From Myxococcota bacterium (lineage in GTDB: Bacteria > Myxococcota_A > Bradymonadia > UBA7976 > UBA1532), in assembly GCA_023150895.1 (NCBI GenBank), contig JAKLJY010000053.1:1-54171 (forward strand): 54,171 nucleotides of DNA, read 5' to 3'. The position numbers and the translations under genes are program-made. Each line of letters begins with the position of its first letter. The first letter of the stretch is position 1. Positions 25,142-34,356 of the stretch are shown piece after piece. Under the pieces are notes generated by a model that was given only the letters and a program-made list of their open reading frames with translations, ran no database searches and was not told where the DNA came from.

Positions 25142-28100
25142 CAAGGAGACTCCGGCCGGCTGTCGGATGGATGCGCCACCCGCGGGTCGGCGGGCGGGGG
25201 GTCGAGTGGGGTCTGGTAGGCGCGACCCGACCGGGCGGTGAGGGCCATGTGGTCGTAGGCGTCGAGGATGAGGCGTTTGGTGCGGTACTCGCCGTGGGCC
25301 TTCACGTCGTTCTTGCGGACGATGGGGAAGGTCTCGAGGACGTAGTCGGTGTCCTCCCGCGAGAGGCCGTAATGGTGGAAAAACGCGGCGTCGAGCTCGG
25401 CGCGCAGGAGCGCCCGGCGCTCGGGGTCCCAGCGGAACGGCGGGCCGTCGTACCCGACGTCGCGGGCGAAGGGCTCGAGGTCCCAGGCAGTGTAGGTGAG
25501 CTCGAGGACGCGCGGGAGGATGAAGTCGCCGAGCGTCTCCTTCGGCGCCCACGGGGCCGGGGCGGCGTAGGTGTCGGGGGGGAGGACGGGGAGTTGCTTG
25601 AGGTATGCGTACGTGAGGTGCGTGCCGCCGACCTTCTGCCGGGCGGCGTAGTCGAGGGCGAAGCTGCACAGGTTGGCGTAGAGCGCGGCGATGGCCGTCG
25701 GTGGCGCGTCCGGGAGCATCAGCGGGGTCGTGTGTCCGACCGCGACGCGCGGGATGAGCGATGCGATGACGGTGCGTTGGTCGGTGCTCCGACAGATGTC
25801 CCGCCACCCGAGCAGCCAGCCCCGCGACCAGCGCTCGGCGAGGCGGTCCTCGACGTCCGACTCGGGCAGCCAGTAGTACGGCAGGGTGAGTCGGCGCGGG
25901 TCGCCGTGGGCGGCATCGTCGAACTCGGGCAGCTTGCCCTGATTCTCTTGCGCGGCGGTCTGCCCCTCGTAGGTGCCGAAGCGGTGGTCGAACAGATGCA
26001 CCATCTTCGCTTCGAAGAGCGGGACGAAACGGGCGCCGTCGAGGACGTAGGTGTTGCGCTCGCGCACGGCGCCGTCGCTCTCGAGGCTTGCTCGCGTTCG
26101 GAAGAGGCCGGAGTCGTTCGCCATGTGCAGCATCGCCAGGAACTTCAGCCCCCACGCGTTGCCGTCCCCCGCGTCCTCACGCCAGAGCACGCCGGCGCGA
26201 GCGTACATGGCCAGGTTCAGCGTCGCGTCGCGGTTGGACCGGAACGTCGGACAGGTGCGGGTGTTCGGGTTGAGCGCGGCGAACTGTTCGGGCGTCAGGC
26301 TGAAGTGGCGGCCCTTGTCACTGAGGGCCACCACGGATCGGAGACCAAAGCTCAGATCCGCAGCACGGCCAATCGACTTCCCCGCAGCGACGGTGAGAGC
26401 GATGAACCGTACTCGGTGGTCAATTCCCGGAAAGAGGAACTCTTCGTTCTCGAACTCGTACAGCGAAACGAGCGCAGCGTCGGCGGTGAGGCGCTGGAAG
26501 AACGCCTTTGTCGTGTCGTCCGTGGCCAATCCGGGTGGCACGATGAACCCCGCCCGGCCCTTCGGCCCGAGCACGCTCCGGTTGTGCTCGGCGAACAGCG
26601 CGTACGTGTTCACGTCGCCCTTGCCGCAGAGCGGGTATCGGCCGCTGTTCCGGGCGGCGTGACTCTGCCCCTCGGCCTCGCGGCTCGCTTCACACCAGGC
26701 GCGCCAGAGCGCGGGGTCCTGCGTCGGCAGGGCGGCGATCAGCTTCTTGCGGGCAGCCGCGTTGACCGCACCGGCGATCTCATCGCTCAGCGAGGCGAAG
26801 AACTCCTGCTCTTGCAGCTTCACGCGCTCCCACGGCGGATTCCCCAACACCACGTCGAACCCGCCCTTCGCAAACACCTTCGGGAACGCCAGGTGCCAGT
26901 GGAAGAACCGGTACTGCTCGGCGAGGGCATCCACCGTCTCCAGCGTTGCCGCCGGCACGGGCCCCGCGCGGTCGCGCAGGCGGCGCCACAGGCCGTTCGT
27001 CGGGGCGGCGTCCTGCATCGGGCCGGCGATCTTCGGCCACACGAACGCGGCGCACCACGCGTCCGCGACGAGCTTCTCGTGGCGGTACGCGTCCGAGGCC
27101 AGGATGGCCGCCCACCGCTGCTGCTTCGCCCGCAGCGCCGCCGGATCGGCGTCCGAGGACGCCTCGAGCGCGTCGACCTCGCGGCGCAGGTGCACCGATG
27201 TGCTCGGGGCCGCCCCGACGAGCCCGAGGGTGAGCTGATCGGTGTGCGCGCTCGTCTTGTTCAGCTTCTTGAGTGCGCTCGCGACCTTCTTGTCGTCGCC
27301 CTCGATGGGGTCCCAGGCGGCGTCGGGGATGCCCTTCTCCATGAGCGCGGGTGTGGTGCCGAGGAGCGCGTTGCCGTGGCGGATGTGCGCATCGAGGAAC
27401 GTGAGGGGCAGGCCCGGCTCCACGGCCTCCATCCACAGGCTCACGCGACACAACTCCACAGCCATGGGGTTGAGATCCACGCCGTAGATGCACTTGCCCA
27501 CGACCTCGCGCAGGGCGTGGCGATACTCGGCCGAGGTCGGCGTGCCGCCCGCCGAGCGCAAGCGCGCCAGGTGCACGGCGATGCGGCGCGCGGCGGCCAG
27601 CAGAAAGTGCCCGGAGCCGCAGGCCGGATCGACCACGGAGAGCCCGAGCAGCGCGGCGGCGCGCCCGGCGGCGTCCGCCTCGGGCAGGGGCGCAAGCGCC
27701 TGCGCCACCACGGGCTCCAGCGCGCTGTCGAGCAGCACCTGCACCAGGCTGTCCGGCGTGTAGTAGCTGCCCGAGGTCTTGCGGGCGTTGCCCTTCGTCT
27801 CGCCCCCCGTCGCGAAGGCGAACGCGCGCCCGCCCTGCGTGATCTGCGGCACGAGCTCCAGCAGGCTCTCGTACACGCTGCCGAGCTCCTCGGGGCCCAT
27901 GTCGCGCCAGTTCACCCGAGAGAGGCCGCCCGTGTTCATGCCCTGCGACTCGCGAAGCCACGAGAGCCGGAACATCGCCAGCAGCAGGGCGCGGTTCTCC
28001 AGGCGGGCCGCGTCCAGCGTCGGACACTCCGTCGCCGCGAAGAGACCTGCGAGGGCGGGCAGGCCGAGCCGCGGCTCCCCCGCGCCGAGACCGCGGAAAA

Positions 28101-29346
28101 CGATCTTCAGCCCCTCGAACAGATCGGCAAAACGGTCGTGCGCGCTGCGGCGCACGGACCGCTCCCGCAGGCGCTTCAGGCCGTAGCCCTCGGCGTAGAG
28201 CTGCTTCGCCCCGGCGCTGGCCGTGTCCGGGTGCAGCAGCTCGCGCTCCTCGACCGTGAGCAGGAAGATCAGGCGATACACGAGCCGCAGGAGTTCCTGA
28301 TAGAACGCCAGCGGGGTGAGGCCGCCGGCCTCGGGCGGCGCCGCGAGGGCCGCGCGCAGGGCCGTGTTCTCCGGGTGCGACACGAACCCCTGCCCCAACG
28401 CAAGCAGGGCGTCCTCGACCCCGCGGCGCAGGTGCTCGCGGGCGCGCGTGCCCTCTTCGCGGCCCAGGGTGCGCCAGATCTCCAGGGGGCAGTCCGCCGG
28501 GGTGCTCGCGGCGACCGCGGGCGCGGCTGCGGCGACTGCGTCATCGGTGTCGTCTGCGTCGTCGGGTCCGTCGGCCGCGGCGGCGTCCGCGATTTCGAGA
28601 ACGGGAGCGGCGGTGGCGGCCGGGCGACCGAACCGCGTGGCGTGTGCCACCAGCCAGAGGGCCGAGAAGTCCGCAAAGCGGTCCTCCCGGAAGATGCGGG
28701 CGAGGTCCGCTTCCAGGTGGGCGGGCCGCGTCAGGCTGGCGTTGTCCCGCAGGATGCGCAGCGTGAAACCATCGCAACACAGGCCCCACAGCGCGGCGTC
28801 GTCGGCGTTCAGGTACTCCTGACACAGCCCGTACGGCGTGCGCTTGCGACCCGCCTCGCCAAAGGCCGCCGCCGGTGTGTCCAGCCCCGCGCCGAGCGGC
28901 GCCACGACCACGGGCACGCGCCCGCCGTGCGCGACGAGGCCGATGGGGTAGGTGCGCGCCCCCACGACCACGGGCGCCGTCGGCGTGAGATCGGTGAAAC
29001 CGAAACAGCGGGTGAGGAGGTCGACCACGAACTCGCGGGCCAACACAGCGGCATCACCGCCTGCGGCGCGGCCCGCCGACATTTTCGACCACCGCGCGTG
29101 GGCGATTCGCCAGTAGCGCCCGATCTCGTCGCGCAACAGCAGACCGTCCTCGATGGCATAGTCGGCCTCGGTCTGGTGCGGGGCCGCGAGCTGCGCCGCG
29201 CGGGCCAGCCACTCCGGCGCGAGAAGGCCGCCCTCGAGGGTGAGTGTTTCGAAGGCCAGCGTCGTCACGCCGCGGGGGCGGCGCGGGCGGCGGGCCATCG
29301 GGGTGGACGCGGCGGCCTTGCCGGTGTTCTTCGCCTTGGCAGCCAT
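25141..29346 (-). CDS. drmMI: PglX/DrmMI-like N6-adenine DNA methyltransferase
   Basis: 1,401 residues. Motif I is VVDPACGSGHFLLAA (~570), motif IV VVLGNPPWERVKLQEQ (~832), the NPPW type of N6-adenine methylases with an Eco57I-like core. The N-terminal ~500 residues have no nuclease motif I can identify. Residues ~850-1250 would contain the target-recognition part. The C-terminus (DLEPFARDVGYDGPPFRWDP...) is typical of large methylases that accompany DrmD in class 1 DISARM; these mark self DNA. The ATG lies two bases after the drmD stop (TGAGATG), so the two are coupled. The last 98 codons are duplicated at 13539-13895. BREX pglX is an alternative name, but no pglZ or brxC is present. Confidence 0.85.
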   Translation of the reverse strand: MAAKAKNTGKAAASTPMARRPRRPRGVTTLAFETLTLEGGLLAPEWLARAAQLAAPHQTEADYAIEDGLLLRDEIGRYWRIAHARWSKMSAGRAAGGDAAVLAREFVVDLLTRCFGFTDLTPTAPVVVGARTYPIGLVAHGGRVPVVVAPLGAGLDTPAAAFGEAGRKRTPYGLCQEYLNADDAALWGLCCDGFTLRILRDNASLTRPAHLEADLARIFREDRFADFSALWLVAHATRFGRPAATAAPVLEIADAAAADGPDDADDTDDAVAAAAPAVAASTPADCPLEIWRTLGREEGTRAREHLRRGVEDALLALGQGFVSHPENTALRAALAAPPEAGGLTPLAFYQELLRLVYRLIFLLTVEERELLHPDTASAGAKQLYAEGYGLKRLRERSVRRSAHDRFADLFEGLKIVFRGLGAGEPRLGLPALAGLFAATECPTLDAARLENRALLLAMFRLSWLRESQGMNTGGLSRVNWRDMGPEELGSVYESLLELVPQITQGGRAFAFATGGETKGNARKTSGSYYTPDSLVQVLLDSALEPVVAQALAPLPEADAAGRAAALLGLSVVDPACGSGHFLLAAARRIAVHLARLRSAGGTPTSAEYRHALREVVGKCIYGVDLNPMAVELCRVSLWMEAVEPGLPLTFLDAHIRHGNALLGTTPALMEKGIPDAAWDPIEGDDKKVASALKKLNKTSAHTDQLTLGLVGAAPSTSVHLRREVDALEASSDADPAALRAKQQRWAAILASDAYRHEKLVADAWCAAFVWPKIAGPMQDAAPTNGLWRRLRDRAGPVPAATLETVDALAEQYRFFHWHLAFPKVFAKGGFDVVLGNPPWERVKLQEQEFFASLSDEIAGAVNAAARKKLIAALPTQDPALWRAWCEASREAEGQSHAARNSGRYPLCGKGDVNTYALFAEHNRSVLGPKGRAGFIVPPGLATDDTTKAFFQRLTADAALVSLYEFENEEFLFPGIDHRVRFIALTVAAGKSIGRAADLSFGLRSVVALSDKGRHFSLTPEQFAALNPNTRTCPTFRSNRDATLNLAMYARAGVLWREDAGDGNAWGLKFLAMLHMANDSGLFRTRASLESDGAVRERNTYVLDGARFVPLFEAKMVHLFDHRFGTYEGQTAAQENQGKLPEFDDAAHGDPRRLTLPYYWLPESDVEDRLAERWSRGWLLGWRDICRSTDQRTVIASLIPRVAVGHTTPLMLPDAPPTAIAALYANLCSFALDYAARQKVGGTHLTYAYLKQLPVLPPDTYAAPAPWAPKETLGDFILPRVLELTYTAWDLEPFARDVGYDGPPFRWDPERRALLRAELDAAFFHHYGLSREDTDYVLETFPIVRKNDVKAHGEYRTKRLILDAYDHMALTARSGRAYQTPLDPPPADPRVAHPSDSRPESP
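25152..25445. repeat. 294-bp direct duplication of methyltransferase 3' end, right copy
   Basis: This copy is the intact 3' end of the full methyltransferase gene. The partner at 13553-13846 is about 95% identical with no gaps. Together they bracket the 239-aa, Hsp90-like and SNF2 genes. Confidence 0.92.
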
Positions 29347-29347
29347 C

Positions 29348-32239
29348 TCAGGCAGTCTCCCCGGCCGCGGGCCCGGCGTCGTCCTGCACCCGCGGCAACA
29401 GCACGTACAGGCCGACGACGTCGACGGGCAGCAGCGCCGTCACCGTGGTGCCCCCGCGCGCGCCGGCGGCGTCCCGGACGCGCTCGTGATCGGCCAGCAG
29501 GGCCTGTGCCCGCGCGTGGGCGAAGGCTTCGAGCATCGGGCGCTGCGCGTCGAGCAGTTGCAGCGCGGCGCCCAGCGTGCGGGTGCGCACGTGCTCGGGC
29601 AGCTCGCCGCCGGCGCCGGCCGTCGCGTCCGCCGTCAGGGCCGACAGGGCCGCGTCCGCGTCCAGGGGCGTCGCCGCCGTGCCCACCCACCCCAGGGCCG
29701 TCGCCTCCTCCACGAAGCTCGTGGTCGTCCGTTGCGCGCGGTGCCGCTGAAGTTGATGCCGCAGGCGCAGCAGCACGAGGGTCGTGCGCGCCGTCACGCC
29801 CGTCGAGTACCAGACCCCGGCACGGCCCAACACACCGGGACCGGCGTCCAGCGCGGCGTCGGCGTCCGTCGAGAGCGCCGTGACGGAAAGCGTACGCTCC
29901 AAGAGCGTCTCCGCCAGGACCGCGACGAGCGGATGACTGCGCAACACCGGGAGCGCGCGAGACTCGGCCGGATACTTGAAGTCGAGGGTCACCGTGCCCG
30001 AAAGCCCCTCGGCCTCCAGGCGTTCGCGGACATCGGTCGGGAGCTCCGACAACGGCGCCTTGTAGGCCTTGCGCCAGACTTCGAGGCCCGATCCCAGCCG
30101 CGCGAGCGCGCGCTCGGTGAAACGACGCACCTCGGCCGTACCGCCCACGGCCGCGAGCGACCGTGTGTATTCGGGCAAGACGTCCTCGGGCTTCAGGCGC
30201 TCCTGCGCGAAGATGCTGCGGTTGCGCTTCGCCTTCTCGGCCGCGCTCTCCCACACACTGAAGAGATTGAGCTGCTCGGGCGCCTGTGACATGCCATAGC
30301 TGCTGCTCAGCATCACCGCCTTGAGCAGCGCCTGTGTCAGCGCCGTGCCCGCCGTCGGCAGGGGCACCGGCACGCCGAGTTCCTGGCGGATCTTCTGGGC
30401 CTTGCGGAGGATGACGTCGAGCACGGCGCCGTCCACCGGGTTGTTGCGACCGTAGATGAGACTCGTGCGGACGGTCTTCGAGGGCTGACCGAAGCGGTCC
30501 ACCCGGCCCTCGCGCTGCTCGTGACGCGTCGGGTTCCACGACAGATCGTAGTGGACCACCGCGTCGAAAAGCGATTGCAGGTTGATGCCTTCGGAGAGGC
30601 AATCCGTCGCCACCAGAACCCGCCGGTCAGCGGAACCGAGGGCCGCCACCTGCGCCTTGCGCTCGTCCGACGTGAGCTCGCCGGTGACCGCCGCCACCGC
30701 CGTGTCCCGGAGCTGCGCGCGCAGATGCTCCGCGACGTACTCGGCCGTCGCGATGTACCGGCAGAACACCACGGGGTCGAACCCGTCGCGCTGGAGTTGC
30801 TTCACGATCCGGGTCAGTTGCTCGAGCTTCGGGTCCTCACCCGGGGTGTCCTTCAAGGCCGCGGCGCGATCGATGAGGGCGACGAGCGCGGGCTCCGGTG
30901 CGTCCCCGGCAGGCTGCGTGCCGGGCTCCTGATCGTCGTCGGGCAGCGCGTCGGCCGAGCCGTCCATCAGGCGCGTCTCGTAGATCTCGTCGGCCTCGGC
31001 GGTGCCCTCGGGGTCGGCCTCGTCGTCGAAGCCGGCGCGGCTGCGCAACGCCTTGTGCGCCGCCGCGGGGCTCGAGGCCACGCAACGCATCAGCGCCAGC
31101 GTGCCCCAGAAGTTCAGTCGTTGCCGGCGCTCGTCGCCTTCGGCCGAGCGCACGACCTCGCGGCAGTAGGCCAACACGGACTCGAGAAAGGCCGCCCACG
31201 GACCCGAGAGGGCGTAGGTGAACTCACTCGTCTCGCGGTCCGGAAAGTGCGTGTCGTCGTCCCCCGACCGCGCGAGGCGCCAGGCCTCGATGTCCGGCCG
31301 ACGGCGCTGCACGAAGTGTTTCGCGAGGCGCTCGCGCAGGTGCGCGCGTTCGTGGCCCTCCGCCGAGGCGAGGGCCCTGAAGTCGGGATGCAGCAGCGCG
31401 AGGAGGCGGAAAAAGGCGTCCTCGTCGCCGCTGTGGGGCGTCGCCGTGAGGAGCACGAGGTGGCGCTTCGGATCGTCGGCGAGACCGCGCAGCAGGTCGT
31501 AGCGCAGATGACTGACCCCCTGCCCCGTCGCCGCGCAGGCGTGCGCTTCGTCCACGATCACGAACTCGGGGCACGAGGCCAGGAACTTGTCTCGCCGGTT
31601 CTGGCTCTTGATGTAATCCAGGCTCACCACCGTGTGCGGGTGCACCGTGAAGACACTCTCGCTCGGCGGCAGGCCCCGCTCCAGACGGCTCGCGTTCGCC
31701 GCGGTGACGGGCACCGCACGAATGTGAAAGTGGCCTTCGAGCTCCTCGACCCACTGATCCACCAGATGCGGCGGGCACAAAACCGCCATGCGCGTGATCT
31801 CGCCCCGATCGAGCAGCTCGCGCGCCACCAGCCCCGCCTCGATGGTCTTGCCGATGCCCACGTCGTCCGCGATGAGGAGCCGGATCGTGTCCTGTTTCAG
31901 CGCCATCATCAGGGGCACGAGCTGATACCCCCGCGGGCGCACGGCGATCTGACCGAACGAGCGAAACGGCCCCGCCCCGCGCCGCAGCGAGAGCAGCAAC
32001 GCATCGCGCAGGAGCAGCGCCGCGGACTGATCGGACTTCTGATGCACCGCCGGCGGCGGAAAGCTCGCCGAGGTGACGGGCTCGGTCTCGAGGGCCGTGC
32101 AAATGCGGGTGCGATCCTCCTCGGACCCGGACACCGGGCGCAGATCGAGGATGTCGGCCGTGCTGCCGGGCAGCACAATCCACTCGCGGCCGCGGGCGCG
32201 GACGAGGGTGCCGGGGGAGAAGGTCGAGCGTTCGATCAT
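29348..32239 (-). CDS. drmD: DrmD-like SNF2 helicase (DISARM class 1 type)
   Basis: 963 residues from the ATG at 32239, which overlaps the HNH gene stop (ATGA). Walker A is IADDVGIGKTIEAG (~122), preceded by FRSFGQIAVRPRGYQLVPLM, a phrase I associate with DrmD. Motif II is VIVDEAHACA (~228), then LLTATPHSGDEDAFF. The C-terminal lobe has ATDCLSEGINLQSLFDAVVH and HEQREGRVDRFGQ (~575). DrmD is the class 1 DISARM SNF2-type ATPase, thought to act on incoming DNA with DrmA/DrmB. Here it follows a Septu-like pair and precedes the methyltransferase. The C-terminal ~300 residues are helical. Confidence 0.85.
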   Translation of the reverse strand: MIERSTFSPGTLVRARGREWIVLPGSTADILDLRPVSGSEEDRTRICTALETEPVTSASFPPPAVHQKSDQSAALLLRDALLLSLRRGAGPFRSFGQIAVRPRGYQLVPLMMALKQDTIRLLIADDVGIGKTIEAGLVARELLDRGEITRMAVLCPPHLVDQWVEELEGHFHIRAVPVTAANASRLERGLPPSESVFTVHPHTVVSLDYIKSQNRRDKFLASCPEFVIVDEAHACAATGQGVSHLRYDLLRGLADDPKRHLVLLTATPHSGDEDAFFRLLALLHPDFRALASAEGHERAHLRERLAKHFVQRRRPDIEAWRLARSGDDDTHFPDRETSEFTYALSGPWAAFLESVLAYCREVVRSAEGDERRQRLNFWGTLALMRCVASSPAAAHKALRSRAGFDDEADPEGTAEADEIYETRLMDGSADALPDDDQEPGTQPAGDAPEPALVALIDRAAALKDTPGEDPKLEQLTRIVKQLQRDGFDPVVFCRYIATAEYVAEHLRAQLRDTAVAAVTGELTSDERKAQVAALGSADRRVLVATDCLSEGINLQSLFDAVVHYDLSWNPTRHEQREGRVDRFGQPSKTVRTSLIYGRNNPVDGAVLDVILRKAQKIRQELGVPVPLPTAGTALTQALLKAVMLSSSYGMSQAPEQLNLFSVWESAAEKAKRNRSIFAQERLKPEDVLPEYTRSLAAVGGTAEVRRFTERALARLGSGLEVWRKAYKAPLSELPTDVRERLEAEGLSGTVTLDFKYPAESRALPVLRSHPLVAVLAETLLERTLSVTALSTDADAALDAGPGVLGRAGVWYSTGVTARTTLVLLRLRHQLQRHRAQRTTTSFVEEATALGWVGTAATPLDADAALSALTADATAGAGGELPEHVRTRTLGAALQLLDAQRPMLEAFAHARAQALLADHERVRDAAGARGGTTVTALLPVDVVGLYVLLPRVQDDAGPAAGETA

Positions 32240-32931
32240 GCCAGTTTGCCCTGCGCGTCGAGGTCGAGGATGTTTTTCGCGGTCAACCCGCCGAGTTCCG
32301 GTGCGGCGTCGACCAGGCGCCGACACATCCCGGCGAATTGCGCCTCCGGCCGGCACGCCTCGGCGAGGCGTCGAAGCACGCTCTTCTGAAACGCAGCGCT
32401 CCCTTCCGCGACTGCTGCCGGAAAGTCGGCGAGGGTACGGAGGAGCGACTGAGCCACTCTAGGCATGGCGACCGGGAACTGATTGCCCTTCCACGCAGAG
32501 TTGCAGTGCGTGCATGCGAAGAGCCAGTTGTCCCATTCGTAGGCGAGCCACCAGTAGCCGGGCTTCAGCGGCGGGCGGTACTTCCGCGTACGATCGCGAC
32601 GTCTGGGCGTGGCTTTGCGCGTGCCCTGGTCGCTCGCTTCCTTCAACTCCGCCTTCGGACGGTAGTGCTCGACGTCACCGGGCGAACTCGCAGTGACTCG
32701 AACCTCGCAGTAGCCGCATTTCCCCCGACCCTGTGCGTCGATGAACGCGCGCTTGTGGATCCCCCAGACGTCTTTGAAGTCGTCGGAACCGACCGACTGC
32801 GCGGGCATCGGGGCCGCTGGCGGCAACGGCTGGGTGGGCGCGACTTTGTCGCGTACGGCTTTTGCAGCCGCCAGACGCGCTGCGTCGGTGGCGAATCCAG
32901 CCGGCTCGGGGGGCCGAACGTACGCAATCAC
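32236..32931 (-). CDS. ptuB: PtuB-like HNH nuclease of a Septu-type pair
   Basis: 231 residues from a GTG at 32931 that overlaps the ATPase stop (GTGA). Zinc-supported HNH layout: KCGYCE (Cys72, Cys75), DVEHYRPKAELKEA (His89 as the likely general base), YWWLAYEWDNWLFACTHCN (Cys140, Cys143, Asn144), then WKGNQFPV. This spacing is characteristic of the HNH proteins that partner PtuA ATPases in Septu and related retron systems. The nuclease is believed to be licensed by the ATPase when a phage is sensed. The ATPase gene directly upstream supports the call. Its stop overlaps the DrmD-like gene, so this pair sits inside the DISARM-like operon. Confidence 0.83.
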   Translation of the reverse strand: MIAYVRPPEPAGFATDAARLAAAKAVRDKVAPTQPLPPAAPMPAQSVGSDDFKDVWGIHKRAFIDAQGRGKCGYCEVRVTASSPGDVEHYRPKAELKEASDQGTRKATPRRRDRTRKYRPPLKPGYWWLAYEWDNWLFACTHCNSAWKGNQFPVAMPRVAQSLLRTLADFPAAVAEGSAAFQKSVLRRLAEACRPEAQFAGMCRRLVDAAPELGGLTAKNILDLDAQGKLA

Positions 32932-34277
32932 CGCAACGTCTCGTTCGACGCGAGGCGAACGCGCAAGGCCGCCACGACCTCCTCGAGCGTCGGCGCGGGT
33001 CCTCCGTCGGGTGTCTTTCGCTCGACGCGCAGTGTCTCGGCCGCGCGAATGGCGACCTCTTCGATCGGGGTCGCGCAGAGGGCGGGCGCGCGCATCAGCA
33101 GCGCATGCCGCGCCGCGTCGAGTTCAGCACCGGTCGCGTCGCGCAACGCCGCCTTGTAGCGGGCCAATAGCACCTCGGTCTCGGCGTCCATCGTCTGATC
33201 AAGCCCGAACCATCGGCCCCGCAGGAGTGCGTCGATCGTCATGGCGGACGTGTCCGGAAGGTTCTGCAGCACCTCGACGAGCGTATTGTGCTGGCGTACG
33301 AGGACGACCTCGTCCGGCCGAGTGTCGACGATCGTGACGGGCGAGTGGGTCGTGGCGACGAATTGCACCTCGGGAAAGGTCTTGGACAGAAGGCCGAGAA
33401 TCTCGCGGGCCCACGAGGGGTGCAGGTGCTCGTCGACCTCGTCCACGAGAACCAGGCCGGTAGGCTCGGCACCCAGCCCGGCGCCAGCAGCGAACGTTCG
33501 GCCGAGGAAGTCCAGGACCCAGCCCGCGGTGCTCCGATAGCCGTCCCCCAGCGCGTGAAAGGGCTGTGCGCCCCAAGGTCCGTGTACGCGCACGCCCCGG
33601 CTGTCGACGTCGATCGCGTGATTCGAGTTGAGGCGAAAGAGGCGGCGGATGACGAACCGGAAATAGTTCAGCGTCGGGAACGGTGGCCCCTTGCGGGTGC
33701 GTTGTGGTGTCACCTCGACGGCAGGCTCGGGCTCCAGGGCGACCGACTTGAGGACGCTTTCGGCGTCGAAGAGCGGGGCGTCGTCGCGAAACAGGGAGCG
33801 CAGCGCCTGACGCCGGTCGTAGGCGCCGAGTTCGGCGCTCCCGCGCACGCCACGGCCGACGCCATACCCCGCTGCGATGATGCGCGCCCACGGAAATGCC
33901 CCCGGCGTCGTTTCGCGCCGAAGCTCCTCGCGGCCGTCCTCGGACTCGACAACCCGCGTCACGACCTCGAACGTCTCGTCGGGTCGCGTCGGGTCGTAGA
34001 ACCGCGCGACGATTCGGGCCACCTCCGCCGTATTGCCGGAGCGGTTGATCCGCCGCTGCGTGCCGACGAGTTCAGCGGCGAGCGCGGTCGCCTCGGTCAG
34101 CGGCGCGACGGAGAGCGCGATGGCGCGGAGGATCGAGGTCTTCCCTGCCCCGTTCTCGCCGAGCAGCACCGTGCGCAATCGGGGACTGCCGGCAGACATG
34201 AAGTCGACCTCTGCGCGGTCGAGCGACCGCCAGTTTTCAATGCTGAGGTGAGCGAGTTGCAGCGGCGGGGTCTTCAA
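32928..34277 (-). CDS. ptuA: PtuA-like ABC-type ATPase of a Septu-type pair
   Basis: 449 residues from a TTG at 34277, chosen because GGAGA lies seven bases upstream and the protein begins like its family (LAHLSIENWRSLDRAEVDF). Walker A is LGENGAGKTS (40-48), a signature-like segment LGDGYRSTAGWVLDFL (~248), Walker B GLVLVDEVDEHLHP (~278) and the H-loop ATTHSPVTI (~308). This is an SMC/ABC-like ATPase of the AAA_21 class, without a fused nuclease domain. Paired with the HNH gene it fits Septu. OLD-type ATPases without TOPRIM are the alternative. It lies 70-80 bp after the helicase-DUF1998 gene. Confidence 0.83.
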   Translation of the reverse strand: MKTPPLQLAHLSIENWRSLDRAEVDFMSAGSPRLRTVLLGENGAGKTSILRAIALSVAPLTEATALAAELVGTQRRINRSGNTAEVARIVARFYDPTRPDETFEVVTRVVESEDGREELRRETTPGAFPWARIIAAGYGVGRGVRGSAELGAYDRRQALRSLFRDDAPLFDAESVLKSVALEPEPAVEVTPQRTRKGPPFPTLNYFRFVIRRLFRLNSNHAIDVDSRGVRVHGPWGAQPFHALGDGYRSTAGWVLDFLGRTFAAGAGLGAEPTGLVLVDEVDEHLHPSWAREILGLLSKTFPEVQFVATTHSPVTIVDTRPDEVVLVRQHNTLVEVLQNLPDTSAMTIDALLRGRWFGLDQTMDAETEVLLARYKAALRDATGAELDAARHALLMRAPALCATPIEEVAIRAAETLRVERKTPDGGPAPTLEEVVAALRVRLASNETLR

Positions 34278-34356
34278 TTCGCAATCTCCGGCAGATCGGC
34301 GGTGAACGGCCAGGCATCTTGCGACGCCCCCGACGACGATTCAACGGTGGCCGCGG

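Noticed and set aside
25135-29883. A 1,582-codon plus-strand open frame opposite the methyltransferase
   Set aside because: It is an antisense shadow of a GC-rich gene. Its protein is a low-complexity mix of Arg, Val, Gly and Glu with no motif, while the minus strand has clear methyltransferase motifs.
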